Part shown: one piece after another, positions 42,896 to 53,965 of the stretch
Layout of the letters: each line of letters opens with the position of its first letter
How positions within the stretch are numbered: position 1 is the stretch's first letter
NCBI GenBank assembly: GCA_034359265.1
Contig: CP136895.1
Span: forward strand, 48,502,001-48,566,000
Direction of reading: 5' to 3'
Length of the DNA: 64,000 nt
Source: Canna indica
Lineage: Eukaryota > Streptophyta > Magnoliopsida > Zingiberales > Cannaceae
Program-made: the position numbers and the translations under genes
Notes under the pieces: generated by a model
What the model saw: only the letters and a program-made list of their open reading frames with translations
Told to the model about the DNA's origin: nothing
The model's database searches: none

Positions 42896-44515
42896 TGGGC
42901 AGCTTGGCCCATTTGGCAATCAGGAGAAGGCCACTAGTTCGGGAACTAGCACTGTGCCTGAATGGGGGAGCAATCCTATCTGTATCAAATTCGGGTACAC
43001 TGGTGGCACACCTACGGGTACAGTCCACCTTGGTGGACATGTTGTGTGTCGCGGAGGAGGAGGACACATTTTGTTCATTAACAAGGGATCTAGTCCGGAG
43101 AGGTGACGTAGATGACGGTTTTAGGGTCGACTCAAAGGGTTTCCTAAGGTTCAGGGACCGGATCGTGGTGCCTGATATGACAAAGGTGTGCAGGCAAGTT
43201 TTGGAAATGGGCCACCATTCCACTTATATCATGCATCCGGGGGCCACTAAAAGGTATCAAGACTTAAGGCAGCACTATTGGTGGAAGGGCATGAAAAGGG
43301 AGGTAGCAGAGTTCGTATCCAAGTGTATGGTTTGCCAGCAAGTGAAGGCCAAACACCTGAAACCTACAAGGCTGCTTCAGAACCTTGAGGTCCCCTAGTG
43401 GAAGTGGGAGAATATCACCATGGATCTAGTAATCGGGCTGCCTAAGTCAAGAGGCAGGTTTGATTCCATTTGGGTGGTAGTGGATTGGTTGACTAAAACC
43501 GCGCACTTCATCCCAGTCAAAATGACCCTTTCTGTTGAGCAGTACGCCAGACTATTTTTAGACAAGATTGTGGTATACCATGGTACCCCAGTGATGATCA
43601 TATCAGATCGAGGTTCCCAGTTCACAACCTGGTTTTGGCAGTCATTCCAGGAGGCCTTGGGAACTCAGGTGCGGTTCAGCACAACCTTCCATCTGGAGAC
43701 GAACGGATAGTCTGAGAGAACCATCCAGACCTTGGAAGACATGTTGAGGGAATGCGCTCTGGACCTGGACTACGGTTGGGAGAAACACATGCCGCTAATA
43801 GAACTTGCCTACAATAATAGCTATCACAATAGTATTGGTGTGGCCCCTTTCGAGGCCTTAGATGGGCGGAGATGCAGATCACTAGTGGGCTGGTTTGAGG
43901 CAGGAGAGGCTCTCATGGTAGGCCCTGATCTGGTTGAGGAAGTGGTAGAGAAGGTGAAAATGATAAAGGAAAGGTTATTGGCGGCTCAGAGTCGCCAGAA
44001 GATGTATGCTGATAAGAAGGCCAGAGAATTGGAGTTCATGGAGGGCGGCCTAGTATTCCTGAAGGTATCCCCCATGAAAGGGGTGGTTTGGTTTGGGAAG
44101 AAAGGGAAGTTGAGCCCTAGATTCATTGGGCCATTTCCCATTCTCAGGCGAAGGGGTGCTGTGGCATATGAGTTGGCCTTGCCCCCTAGCATGAGCAGAG
44201 TTCACCTAGTTTTCCATGTGCCGATGCTCAGGCGATATGTGAGAGATGAGTCGCATGTAATTGAACCTTCTGTGGTTGAGGTGGATTAAGCAATCTCGTA
44301 TGAGGAGAGACAGGTAGATTTTCTTGACCATCAGATCAGAAAGTTAAGGTCCAAAGAAATCCCTTGGGTGAAAGTCAGGTGGGAGCACCACTTCGGGCAG
44401 GAAGCTACTTGGGAGGTGGAGCAGGACATGAGAGAACGCTACCCTTCGTTGTTTGAAGAGCCGGTAAGTCCTTATAATTCAACAAAATTCGAGGAAGAAT
44501 TTCCCTTAAGGGGGA
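42896..44515 (+). pseudogene. RT-B integrase with chromodomain-like tail
   Basis: The zinc-binding region ([28 protein letters not shown]) precedes the catalytic core: ITMDLVIGLPKSRG (Asp), VMIISDRGSQFTTWFWQSFQ (Asp), [12 protein letters not shown] (Glu). Next come KLSPRFIGPFPILRRRGAVA, YELALPPSMSRVHLVFHVPM and a tail SKEIPWVKVRWEHHFGQEAT, WEVEQDMRERYPSLF, which is chromodomain-like and would target chromatin. Stops: TAG at 43396 (a Glu codon in RT-A), TAG at 43708 and TAA at 44287. The catalytic triad itself is complete. Confidence 0.95.
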
Positions 44516-44519
44516 AAGG

Positions 44520-46985
44520 TTGAATACCCAGGGTTTCCTAATATAATAATTTCATTGGTGCAGCCCATCGGATCGGGAACTAGCCGGGCTGAGTCGCGAG
44601 ATCGCCGTGAGTAGCAGGTATAATTTAAATTTTAGACCCATTACTGACGTTTGTTGAATGTGCGTGTTGGTTGACTCAAGTTGGAATGAGATTGGGTTCG
44701 TGGATCGAGTCAGGGCTCAATCCGGATTAGGTGGTGTCGAATGAGGGGGTTTAAGTGAAGAAGGGCATTATTGTAAAAAAAAAAGGAGAATAAACCCCTC
44801 ACCCCAAGCAGTCGTGCGGCTCAAGGCAAGTTGAGCCGCATGCAGCCCGGGAGAGGAGGGGAGGAGAAGAGAACATTTGGGGCGGCGTCGAATTTGCTTC
44901 ATCGTCAAAGGAATCGAGATCGTCTTCATCACATCCATCATCTTCTTGTGATCGAGGTGAGTGGTCGGGTTTGTCAAAAAGGGGAGGCGGGTGGCCAAAC
45001 CTTGGAAGTTTTCATGGATCGAGTTTTTACGTGATGATTCTTGCCGATCGCTGTAGTTCTTGTATTTAGAGATCGGATGACTCGTCTCATTGTGCTTTAT
45101 GTGTTTTATTGAATGATGATTTTTGAGATCTAGGGGTTGGCCGGATAGAGGAAAAAGGGAAAAGGTCATGCCAAAATTTTCCCGATTTCCTCGAGCGGCT
45201 TAAAACCCTTAGATCGTCTTCTTTTAGTTAAAAAATAGATTATTCCATTGATATGTAGGAATGATAGTCGAGAGCATGCCCTTCCAATCTAGAAGGCTCG
45301 ATCGAGCAAGAGACTACCCTGCTCAACATCCGACAATTAAAAAATAGATTATTCCATTGATATGTAGGAATGATAGTCGAGAGCATGCCCTTCCAATCTA
45401 GAAGGCTCGACCGAGCAAGAGATTACCCTACTCAACATCCGACCGAGCAAGGAAGAGGATGATACAGAAAGATCAATATATTTTTTTATGCTAGATTTCA
45501 TGTTTGATAATTTGGATGTAGATCCGTGCACTTGCCGAGTTATTCATGGTCATCTTAGGTGATTTGAAATATTAGGAAAGATCACACTATAAGGTTGCAT
45601 ATTGGTAGAGAAATTCATGAGGTATCATATAATTCATCAATTTTCCTTCTCCGCACTATTGATGCTTGTTTGAGATTTCCTTGCTAGTACATTATTACCT
45701 TGCTGAAATTTCTCTATAAATGCAGAATTTAATTGCTTTAAATGTTGCTATCGCATGGAGTTTCATGCTATTAGCTGTAAAATAAAGTCAATATAATTAG
45801 TATGTTGTGATACACTTGTATTTGAACATATTGTGCTCATGACATGTAGTTAACTCTTATGGAATATGGCTAAGGATGCTAGATGAATGTAATAACACCA
45901 TCGGGTGTTTAGTTATCGAGAAAACTTGGATGTGGACGAGCTAGGTGTCACACCTAGAGAATAATCAGCGGGCACTGGTGTGTAGCTGATGGGGCCCGTA
46001 AGGAAGGGGGGCCGGGTACGGGTGAAGGCCCTAGGGTTAAATAGGAAAACTTTAGAGCACTTTGCTTGTGTATTGTGATTGAGATGGTCTACTGATGAGT
46101 GTTTTTAGTCGTACGGCTATCACACGACGCAACGGTGATTAGGGTTTTGAGATTGCACCAGCGGGCCCGCTAGGTGTTAGACCCGGGTGGCGGAGGGTCT
46201 TGAGATTTCGTTAGTGGGCCACGCTGACGGTAGACCTGAGTCGAGTGGGACTAGCTATCCCTAACCCGGAGGGTTCCTGAGACTAGTGGCCATCCTAGTT
46301 GACGGACACGTGATTTGATTGTTGATATATTATATGCCTCATTAGGCTGGTTCGAGGAGGCCCGTCTGGCCTAGTTTTGATAGAGAGGGAAAGCCCAGTA
46401 TGGCCGAACTCCCCTCACATATGAATACGTCTATAGTGGCCGATTGACATGGACTTTGGTAAGGGCCATGGAGGCCGGTTGAATTACTTAGATGACTTAA
46501 CAAATTGGTTAGTGTAAATTCCTTAACTGTATCATACTGTTATATATGTTACCTTGCCGGGGATTTAAGTGGAGGCTCACTGAGTTCCTCGTGAACTAAC
46601 GGTTTGTTATTTTGTTTTTGCAGAGCCCGACCAGTGAGGTACAACCTGGTGGCATGGTGCAGCTGGAGGGCAGGTGGCAGCACAGGTCTCGTAGCAGGCA
46701 TCCATGTAGTCGTGGTCGTGTCATTTGAGTTGTTGGTTATGCACTGAGTGGTCTTTGTAAAACATTTACTGCTTTCAAACTTGAAATGTTTCCTTAAAAA
46801 GTTGAGTTGCTTTCTTTAAACTTAAAATTGTTTTGACTTTAATAAAGTTTGGTCGCCATTTTATTTCATGACTCTCTTGTTGGTTCAGTGTTGTTTCTGT
46901 ATATGATTGGTCAGTGAATGTGGTAGGCTTCGAGGTACTAACACGTACCTTGGCCGATCACGCGACCCTGAGTTGGGGCGTGACA
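44520..46985 (+). repeat. RT-B 3' LTR
   Basis: Preceded by the polypurine tract AAGGGGGAAAGG. It begins TTGAATACCC where the 5' LTR has TGTAATACCC, and ends GGCGTGACA. It is about 100 bp longer than the 5' LTR because of a 109-bp tandem duplication at 45228-45440. Confidence 0.95.
45228..45440. repeat. 109-bp tandem duplication in the RT-B 3' LTR
   Basis: Both copies start TTAAAAAATAGATTATTCCA and include ATGATAGTCGAGAGCATGCC. The 5' LTR has this once, so the duplication arose after integration. Confidence 0.9.
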
Positions 46986-47062
46986 CAGAGACACGCTCGA
47001 GCTTGATACTTCTGCTTGCTGAGAAGCTGCAGTCTACTCAACATTGTGAGGCTCCTGCATCA
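46986..47062 (-). repeat. RT-C 3' LTR, proximal part
   Basis: Continues the split LTR of RT-C: CTCGAGCTTGATACTTCTGC matches 51471-51490 closely. Read on the minus strand it begins TGATGCAGGAGCCTC, next to a purine-rich stretch GCAGGGAGGATT that may be the polypurine tract. Confidence 0.85.
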
Positions 47063-47149
47063 AATCCTCCCTGCTATCAAGGAACTCAACCTCGAGTTAT
47101 GTTTGCTCGAATGGCTCATCATCTAGAGGTGCATAGGGAAATAAATTTA

Positions 47150-48330
47150 ATACATTGAAGATACGAGATATTTTGAACTCATCAGGTATGCATTTTCCCT
47201 ATAACTTGTGTCACCTGAAGCTTACTATAAGTGCTTGTTGGGAATCCTTCTTTTCTCAAATAGACCACCACCAAGTCACCCAATTGGAATGTCTTTAATC
47301 TTCTATGTTTGTCGGCAACTATCTTGTACTTGAGGTTTGCTACTTCAATGACTTTCTAGAGTCTTTTGTGCTCTTGGACATAGTCTTCAGCAAAAGTTAT
47401 AGCACTGTTGCTCTTGTCTTTTCTAATGGAGATGAGGTCCACAGTGTGATTAGGGGCTTTAGTATGCACAATGGTAAAAGGTGGTAACCTAGTGGTTCTG
47501 TTTGACAAACTGTTGTATGCAAATTCAGCTTGAGCAAGAAAAGTATCCCACTGCTTGGGCTTGTCCATGACAAGGGATCTTAATATATTGCCTAGTGTCC
47601 TATTTATGACCCTAGTCTGGCTATCAGTTTGAGGGTGGTAGGCACTACTAAAATTCAATTGAGTGCCTAGCTTCTGCCATAGTACTTTCTAGAAATGTCT
47701 TACAAACTTCACATCCCTATCTGAAGTAATTGACATCGAGATACAATGCAATCTGACTATCTTCCTGAAGAATAGGTTGGATACATAGCTAGTATCTGAG
47801 GTCTTTTTACAAGGTAAGAAGCAGGCCATTTTAGAGAACCTGTCAACCACCACAAAGATGGAATCTACCTTCCTTGTAGTCATTGGTAGTCCTTGAATGA
47901 AGTACATCGAAAGGTCTTTCCATATTGTTTCAAGCATAGGGAGAGGGCAATATAATGCTGTATTCTGAGAGTGCCCTTTGGCTCTTTGACATACTATATA
48001 TCTTTCTACAAAGGCAATAATATCCTTCACCATTTTAGGCCAGTAATACCTATCTGTCAGCAGCTTAAGTGTCTTGCCTCTACCCAGGTTAGCAGGTAAG
48101 CTCCCAGCATGGAGTTCTTCAATGAGATACTCTCTTAGGGTAGTCCTGGGTATGGAAAGTTTGTTTCCTTTACAAATAAACCTATTTGTTATATTGAATT
48201 CCCCACTTTTATAACTATTCTTGCATTTTTCCCACAAGAGGCTAAAATTCTCATATGTAGGATACAAATCTTTCAGGCTTTCAAAATTGGTCACCCCTAC
48301 ATTCATAACAGTGAAGACGAAGCTCTTCCT
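47150..48330 (-). pseudogene. RT-C integrase
   Basis: From high to low coordinate: ELHAGSLPANLGRGKTLKLL and CQRAKG (zinc-binding region with a His replaced), WKDLSMYFIQGLPMT (first catalytic region), VDSIFVVVDRFSKMACFLPC, SITSDRDVKF (second Asp), FSSAYHPQTDSQTRVINRTL (the Glu position is altered in VINRT), AQAEFAYNSL. A stop or frame change lies near 47672. The C-terminal part ends in stops at about 47210, so a chromodomain cannot be judged. Confidence 0.85.
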
Positions 48331-48645
48331 ACTCAGGGCCAGATATTTCAGGGGTTGATGGTCGCTATGTAGGATGAAATCCTTTTGTATCAAGAATTAT
48401 GTCCAGTGGTCAAAGGCCCTCACTGCTGGATATAGCTCAAGTTCATAAGTAGTCCACTTCCGTCTTGTTTCACTGAGCTTCTCATTGAAATAGGCAATAG
48501 GTTTTCCCTCTTGCATTAGAATTGCTCCTATTCCTACATTTGATGCATCAGTTTCAAGTTCGAAAACTTTGTCAAAGTTAGGTAGTGCTAGAACTGGAGC
48601 TTCTTTTAATCTACTCTTCAGATTATTGAAACTGGTCTGTTGTTC
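48331..48645 (-). pseudogene. RT-C RNase H, internally deleted
   Basis: [17 protein letters not shown] (Asp), [27 protein letters not shown] (Glu), a stop at about 48397, then SDHQPLKYLALSRKSF. The stretch that normally separates HQPLKYL from LSRK is missing, so roughly the last third of the domain has been deleted. Confidence 0.8.
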
Positions 48646-49460
48646 CGAACCCCACTCAAACTGTATTTCTTCAAGCTATCTGTAAGTGGTCCTGTTATCT
48701 CATTGAACCCTCTTATGAATCTTCTATAGAAAGTTGCTAACCCCAAAAAACTTCTCATCTCAGTAATATTATTGGGTGTTACCCATTCCATAATTGCTTG
48801 GCTTTTATTTGGATTAGTGTGAATCTCATCCTTACTGATAATGAAGCCTAGAAACAGTAGCTTATCAGTTAGGAACTCACACTTGTGTATGCTAAGATAT
48901 AGTTTGTTGTTCCTCAGCACTTGAAACACCTCTTCTAGTTGTTGTAGGTGCTCAGATTTGGTTCTACTATAGACTAGGATATCATCAAAGTAGACCACTA
49001 GAAATTTGCCAATGACGGGCTTGAGTACTTGGTTCATGAGTCTCATAAATGTACTTGGTGCATTACATAATGCAAATGGCATGACAAGCCATTCATACAA
49101 GCCTTCATTTGTTTTATAGGCAGTCTTCCACTCATCTCCATGTCGAATCCTTATCTGGTGGTAGTCACTTTTAAGGTCCAGCTTAGAGAATAGTTTAGAG
49201 CCATGCAACTTGTCTAACATATCCTCAAGTCTAGGAATTGGAAACTTATATTTCACAGTGATTTTATTCATAGCTCTATTGTCTATACACATCCTCCAAG
49301 AGTTATCCTTCTTGGGTACTAACAAGGCAGGCACTGCATAGGGACTTGTGCTTTGTCTTATTAATTTATTCATCAACAGGTCATCATCAATGCCTTGTAG
49401 AATGCCATGCTCTCTGGGGCTCATCCTATAGTGAGGCAAATTGGGAAGGCTTGACCCATT
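48646..49460 (-). pseudogene. RT-C reverse transcriptase
   Basis: Open over 270 codons: [70 protein letters not shown], the intact catalytic box [40 protein letters not shown] and [26 protein letters not shown] and the overall pattern resemble Reina-type chromoviruses rather than Tekay. It is the best preserved domain of this element, but it has no working upstream frame. Confidence 0.9.
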
Positions 49461-49850
49461 AATGAGGTCTATGCCACGGTGGGAGTTCAGAAGGCAACTC
49501 TTCTGGATGCAAATATGAGTATTCAGCTACTAGTGGTTTAATTTCTTTCGGTACATTGTGAGAGTCAACTGGCCTTGGGTTCTTGAGAACTAGAGCCATG
49601 ATTATATCCCTGGTTTGCACCTTCTGATGGTTGTCAAGTGTTGTAGGAATATCTGTAGGAGGTTGTGGGGCTTGTTTAGCCTAGATAGAATGTGGTGAGA
49701 GGGGCATCAAAGTAAGCTTCTTCTGGTTCCAAATGGAAGAATAAGTGTTGTCCTTTCCATTGTATTACTTCTATATCATAACCATGGTCTGCCTAACAGT
49801 ATCCATGTCCAGAACATCACAAGATCCTTGCACTGTACACCTGGTCCTAA
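49461..49850 (-). pseudogene. RT-C protease to RT linker, degenerate
   Basis: Short open pieces in changing frames (for example VLKNPRPVDSHNVPKEIKPL). The family's protease active site could not be located, so most of it appears lost or too diverged. Confidence 0.45.
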
Positions 49851-51082
49851 AAAATTTCATTCCTTTGTGAAGTCATAAGTTGCTTTTCAGTTATGAGCAT
49901 CTTTTGTGATACACACAAAAGAGGTTCTCCTTCATCCCCTTCTAGCTGAGCTTCATTGTCAAATTCCTGACCCGCATGGTCCTCATAGTACTCATCCTCT
50001 CCTTCCATATGTTCAGCCATATGTAGAAACTTTTTTCTTGGGCAGTCACTGGATTTATGCCAAGGTTGGTTGCTATGGGTGGCTACTTGTTTAAGCTTAT
50101 CAAAGTAGCAATCAGCAATTGGTTTCCACTTGATGTTCATCTTATTTGAACCCCTAACCAGTTGCTTTTCAATCCTTAAAGTAAAGTTCACAGCTTCATT
50201 TAAATTCTACACAGTACTCGCTCCAATTTTTCTTGAATTGGAGTGCTAAGACCATTGATGTATCTAGCAACCTGCTGGACTTCTAACTCTTGTAAGTTAG
50301 TGCGGGAACCGAGCCTGTAGAATTCCTCGTTGTACCCAGTCACTGTTGTTCTTCCCCTTTGCTGACAGTGATGAAATTGTTGGTATAGTATTTTTTCAAA
50401 GTTGATAGGAAAAAACCTGGCCTTCATCAGTTGCTTCGTACGAGACTAAGTCTTAATCTTATCCTTGTCATCCCTCAACTTGTTTTGTTGATATTGATCC
50501 CATCAAGCTGAAGCAACCCCCCCCCCCCCCCCCCCCCCCCCCCCGCACAGTTTATAAGAAACTAACTTGCATTGTTGATGCTTAGGGATGTTCATATAAT
50601 CAAGAAATGTTTCTACACTATATAACTAGTCTAGAAAATCTTCTATATGCAGGTGTCCATCAAAGAAAGGAATATGTATATTCATCTTGTATTCAGAATG
50701 TTCAACATTCGAATTGTACCTGCCTTGGTGACTAAAAGGGGATGGGTTTCTATAAGGTTGTAGTGGCCGAGTCCTGCAAGATGGAGGGCCTGCGAAGGTT
50801 GCCTCAAATTCATCATTGGAGTTTATGTCAGGCGAGGAAAGTGTAGGCCGAAGCTGATGTGATGTAGTCTCTTCGTGATCGAAGTACTCTGGCCTCTGAT
50901 TAGTTGATTGAGATAGATTTGGGGGTTGAAGTGGCTCGTGGTTCCGATCGAGCATAAGTGGTGATGGCATCAGCACTGGGGAATGTCCGAGCTACTGCAT
51001 GCCACACTTCTAGAGTGAGGTCGTCCATCTTTCGTTTCATCGCCTGAATCTCCCTCCACAAGGATTCCAACGAGATTGTCAT
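49851..51082 (-). pseudogene. RT-C Gag
   Basis: Starts MTISLESLWREIQAMKRKMD. Further in are PFFDGHLHIEDFLDW, KLVSYKL, ARFFPINFEKILYQQFHHCQ, GYNEEFYRL and QVARYINGLSTPIQEKL, as in the Retrotrans_gag domain. The usual Trp-rich middle is replaced by a run of 28 Gs on this strand (50517-50544). A SSDCP remnant of the zinc knuckle lies near 50050. Several frame changes break the gene. Confidence 0.8.
50517..50544. repeat. 28-base poly-C run
   Basis: An uninterrupted C homopolymer inside the RT-C gag relic, at the position of a conserved protein segment. It may be a real slippage expansion or an assembly or sequencing artefact. Confidence 0.95.
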
Positions 51083-51137
51083 TGCCTATAGAGGACCCTT
51101 TTCTTCCTCAGGGTTTACCATTGAGCTCGGTGATTTC

Positions 51138-51153
51138 CGGCTATGATACCACT
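51138..51153 (-). other. RT-C primer-binding site
   Basis: On the minus strand AAGTGGTATCATAGCCG follows the LTR end ...CTAGATCA. TGGTATCATAGC matches the initiator tRNA-Met type TGGTATCAGAGC with one change. Confidence 0.75.
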
Positions 51154-51537
51154 TGATCTAGAAAACAACTAAAGATTCCTATTAAGGAATCAATGAAGAA
51201 GAAGGATTCGGGCCAATTCCTGAATCAAACTCTTTATTTCATTCGATCGAGAAATCGATCTCAGTTATGTGAAACTGGTTTAACAAAATAGCGAAAGTAA
51301 AAAATTACAATTCAAAATTACACAAGGAATATTTATATCCTTCCAAGGATACGTGTCAGCATCAGGAGATAGAAAATAGTGACATTTAAATTGAACCATT
51401 GGATGCGCCAGGTGTCAGCTCCACATTTAAACATTTACTTAAACACCTGCAACTCTTCACAGTGGCATGCTCGAGCTCGATACTTCTGCTTCTTGAGAAG
51501 TTGCAGTCTGCTAAACATTGCGAGGCTCCTACATTAG
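51154..51537 (-). repeat. RT-C 5' LTR
   Basis: 384 bp. The outer end reads (minus strand) TAATGTAGGAGCC where the other LTR has TGATGCAGGAGCC, so TG became TA by a transition. It is followed by the GGTCC duplication. Confidence 0.9.
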
Positions 51538-51542
51538 GTCCA

Positions 51543-52040
51543 TTCTTTTAAATGGACTCTGATTTGTTCTATATTTATGTGCTTTGAGAAGTGCTATTTT
51601 TGTAGCTATGAAATTTAATTAAATAAATCACTCTTGAGTTTAATTGTGTTGGAGGTACAAGGAACGAATTATTATTTTTAGAGCTATGGAATTTAATTAA
51701 ATAAATCACTCTTGAGATTAATTATCAGAGTTGGTACTGAGAGCTAATTGTCATTTTTTAAACTATGGATTTTAATTAAATAAATACTGTTGGAGTTTAA
51801 TTATGTTAGAGTTGGACCCTAGAGCAAATTCCATTACCCATACCAATGTGTTATTTACATAATCAGTACTTTATCTTATTGTGCTATTTCCTTTAATACT
51901 AAAATTCTAGGTTAGTGTGTTCGCTAGAATTCTAAGTTCAATTATGTTAGTGTGTTCTCAAGAATTCTAAGTTTAATTCCATTTTTTAAATATTCTAGTT
52001 GACGTATCAAAGTTTCACTAGTTTGATTCTTAACATCAAG
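51543..52040. repeat. AT-rich stretch with ~80-bp tandem repeats
   Basis: Three imperfect copies (about 51605-51840) share AGCTATGRAATTTAATTAAA then TAAATCACTCTTGAG. A shorter echo of GTTAGTGTGTTC and AGAATTCTAAGTT is seen twice near 51915-51980. No gene. Confidence 0.75.
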
Positions 52041-52049
52041 AAATGCAAT

Positions 52050-52960
52050 GACAATCGAGTAATATTGAACAATAACACAATAAAAGAACAATGCAAATAT
52101 TTCGAATTATAGTGGTTCGGCAATCTTGCCTATTCCACTACATTGGCTCACCACCAACCTTAACCCTTTATATATTAATTGTCTCCTAAAGAAGACAAAG
52201 AGGACTTATCCCTCAACCCTAGAGGAAGCCTCAACTACTATTCTAAAGAAAACAATAAATACAAAGCAATCACAAAATGCAACCTTGATCCTTACACTCA
52301 ACAATGACAAATATCAAGTTTACAACAGTAAAAAAAAGTAAAGGAGTTCCTCCAAGTAGCCTCTTAACACTTCAAGGCCTCAAGAGATGTAGAGCTTTGA
52401 CTTTGATGGCTTGAAGTGAAGAGAGAAGGCTTTGAGAACAAGAAACTAGGGTTTGATCTTTTGATAGCACTTTTTAAGGCACAAGAGGTCAATAATTAGC
52501 TCAATGAAGAGTAGACCTTAACAACATGAAAACAAGAGCTTTTATAGAGCGCCCAAGGGTATGAGCCAAAAAATGGTCGCTCAACGGATAGAAAAATGTT
52601 CGTTGGACATTTCGGTCGGTTGCCAATTGAATGTCAATCGATTGAGATTCAACCAACATTCGACCGAACTGCTATTGGAAATTCTAGTAGCCATTAAGTC
52701 AATCGTTGATCAACCTTCGATCGACCAAGGTTCGACCGATGCTCAGAAATAAGGCTCAATTCTGATTTTTCGACTTGGTTTCTGTTTTGGGTTTCGGTTT
52801 GTATAAATACATGGAATGAGATGCTTTGAGGCCTTAGAAGGTTTTAGGCTGAGTTTTAACCCTAGAGCTAACTCCAACTTGATCGTCCTTCGAAGCCGTC
52901 GATACTTGAATTTTCATGTTCTTTTTCGAACTTCGCGCGTGTATCGTTCAACCAACATGA
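52050..52960 (-). mobile_element. Diverged Sirevirus-family LTR fragment
   Basis: On the minus strand it has the family order: a GTCGA/TCGAT palindrome cluster (52590-52750), a TATA-like TATAAAAG box (about 52540), GGGTTGAGGGATAAGTCCTC, and CCGAACCACTATAATT followed by the AT-rich end. Both LTR termini are missing or unrecognisable. It is more diverged than the copies at 56398 and 61863. Confidence 0.65.
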
Positions 52961-52999
52961 ACTCAAAACTTGGTAAATAAATTAGTTTTATGTTTGTTA

Positions 53000-53965
53000 T
53001 GATCAATAAGATTGATGCTAAGGTTGAACCATTGGGCCAACAACCTCAACTTAAACATTTTAATCAGGCCAGTGGTCTGCATATGGAGTTGATTGGTCAA
53101 TTATTCTATCAAGTGAATTTTAACAAATGTTATCTGAGTATACACCTAGTCCTAGGCATGGTAATGAAGACTATGTGAGAAAGAGCTACTCGATAATAGG
53201 GTTGAGCCATTATTAGACTAGACCTCACATGTTGACCGACTTAGGTTTGGTTCCGGGCTATACATTAGACATGAGATTGGATCTTGACAATGACTTCTGT
53301 CAAGACATAAGTTGAGGATATTGTATTACTCTAGTTTAGTCCTACATTGGTTATTTTTCAAAAAAAAAAAGATAGTCCTACATTGGAAGTATCTTTGATG
53401 TTGTGTTGGTTAATAAAATTTAATGAGTGTACTACCATTAACTACAACTTAAGCATTAGACTAGTAGTTAAGGCCTATGAAATTGATGAATGATAATTAG
53501 TATTAGAGCATGACATAATCCTTGACTTGGTGACGGGACCTATGTGAGAAATGACTACCCATGGTGGAGTTGTTACTAGGCTAGGCCTCATATATTGTTG
53601 GCTAAGGTGTGTCTGGTACTTAAACTATGCGTTAATTGGATTTAGGTATTGCTGACATCAAGACTCAAGTAAGAATGATTGACTTAAACTTAAATATTTT
53701 AATTAGGTCAGTTGTTCGAGCTTATGAAGTTGATGGATGATTATTAGTATTAGAGCATGACACAATCCTCGACTTTATTGAGGGAGTCTATGTGAAAAAT
53801 GGCTATAAAAGGTGGAGTTGTTACTAGGCTAGACCTCATATATTGTTGGCTAAAATGTGTCAGATACTTGTATTATGTGTTAATTGGATTTAGGTATTGT
53901 TAGACGCTAGTGACATCAAGACTAAAGTAAGAATGATTGACTTAAACTTAAATACTTTATTAGGA
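53000..53965. repeat. Tandem repeats of ~258 bp
   Basis: GAATGATTGACTTAAACTTA recurs at a spacing of 258 bp (about 53675 and 53933). Between are matching blocks such as TGTTACTAGGCTAGACCTCA and TTAATTGGATTTAGGTATTG. A third, more diverged copy begins near 53030. No coding support. Confidence 0.75.

Larger units (their letters stand above)
37309..46985 (+). mobile_element. RT-B: nearly full-length Tekay-type Ty3/gypsy retrotransposon
   Basis: 9.7 kb with LTRs of ~2.4 kb, primer site, Gag, protease, reverse transcriptase, RNase H, integrase, chromodomain-like tail and polypurine tract, all on the plus strand. The target duplication is CAAAG (37304-37308) against CAGAG (46986-46990), one mismatch. 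It sits inside the 3' LTR of RT-C, in the opposite orientation. At least seven stop codons or frame changes and a lost catalytic Asp in the reverse transcriptase make it inactive. Confidence 0.95.
37007..51537 (-). mobile_element. RT-C: Reina-like Ty3/gypsy retrotransposon, interrupted by RT-B
   Basis: GGTCC flanks both ends (37002-37006 and 51538-51542). With RT-B removed the element is about 4.85 kb with LTRs of ~380 bp, a size typical of Reina-type chromoviruses. On the minus strand the order is LTR (51154-51537), primer site, Gag, degenerate protease, reverse transcriptase, RNase H, integrase and a split LTR (37007-37308 plus 46991-47062). Gag, RNase H and integrase carry stops, deletions or frame changes. 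Confidence 0.85.
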
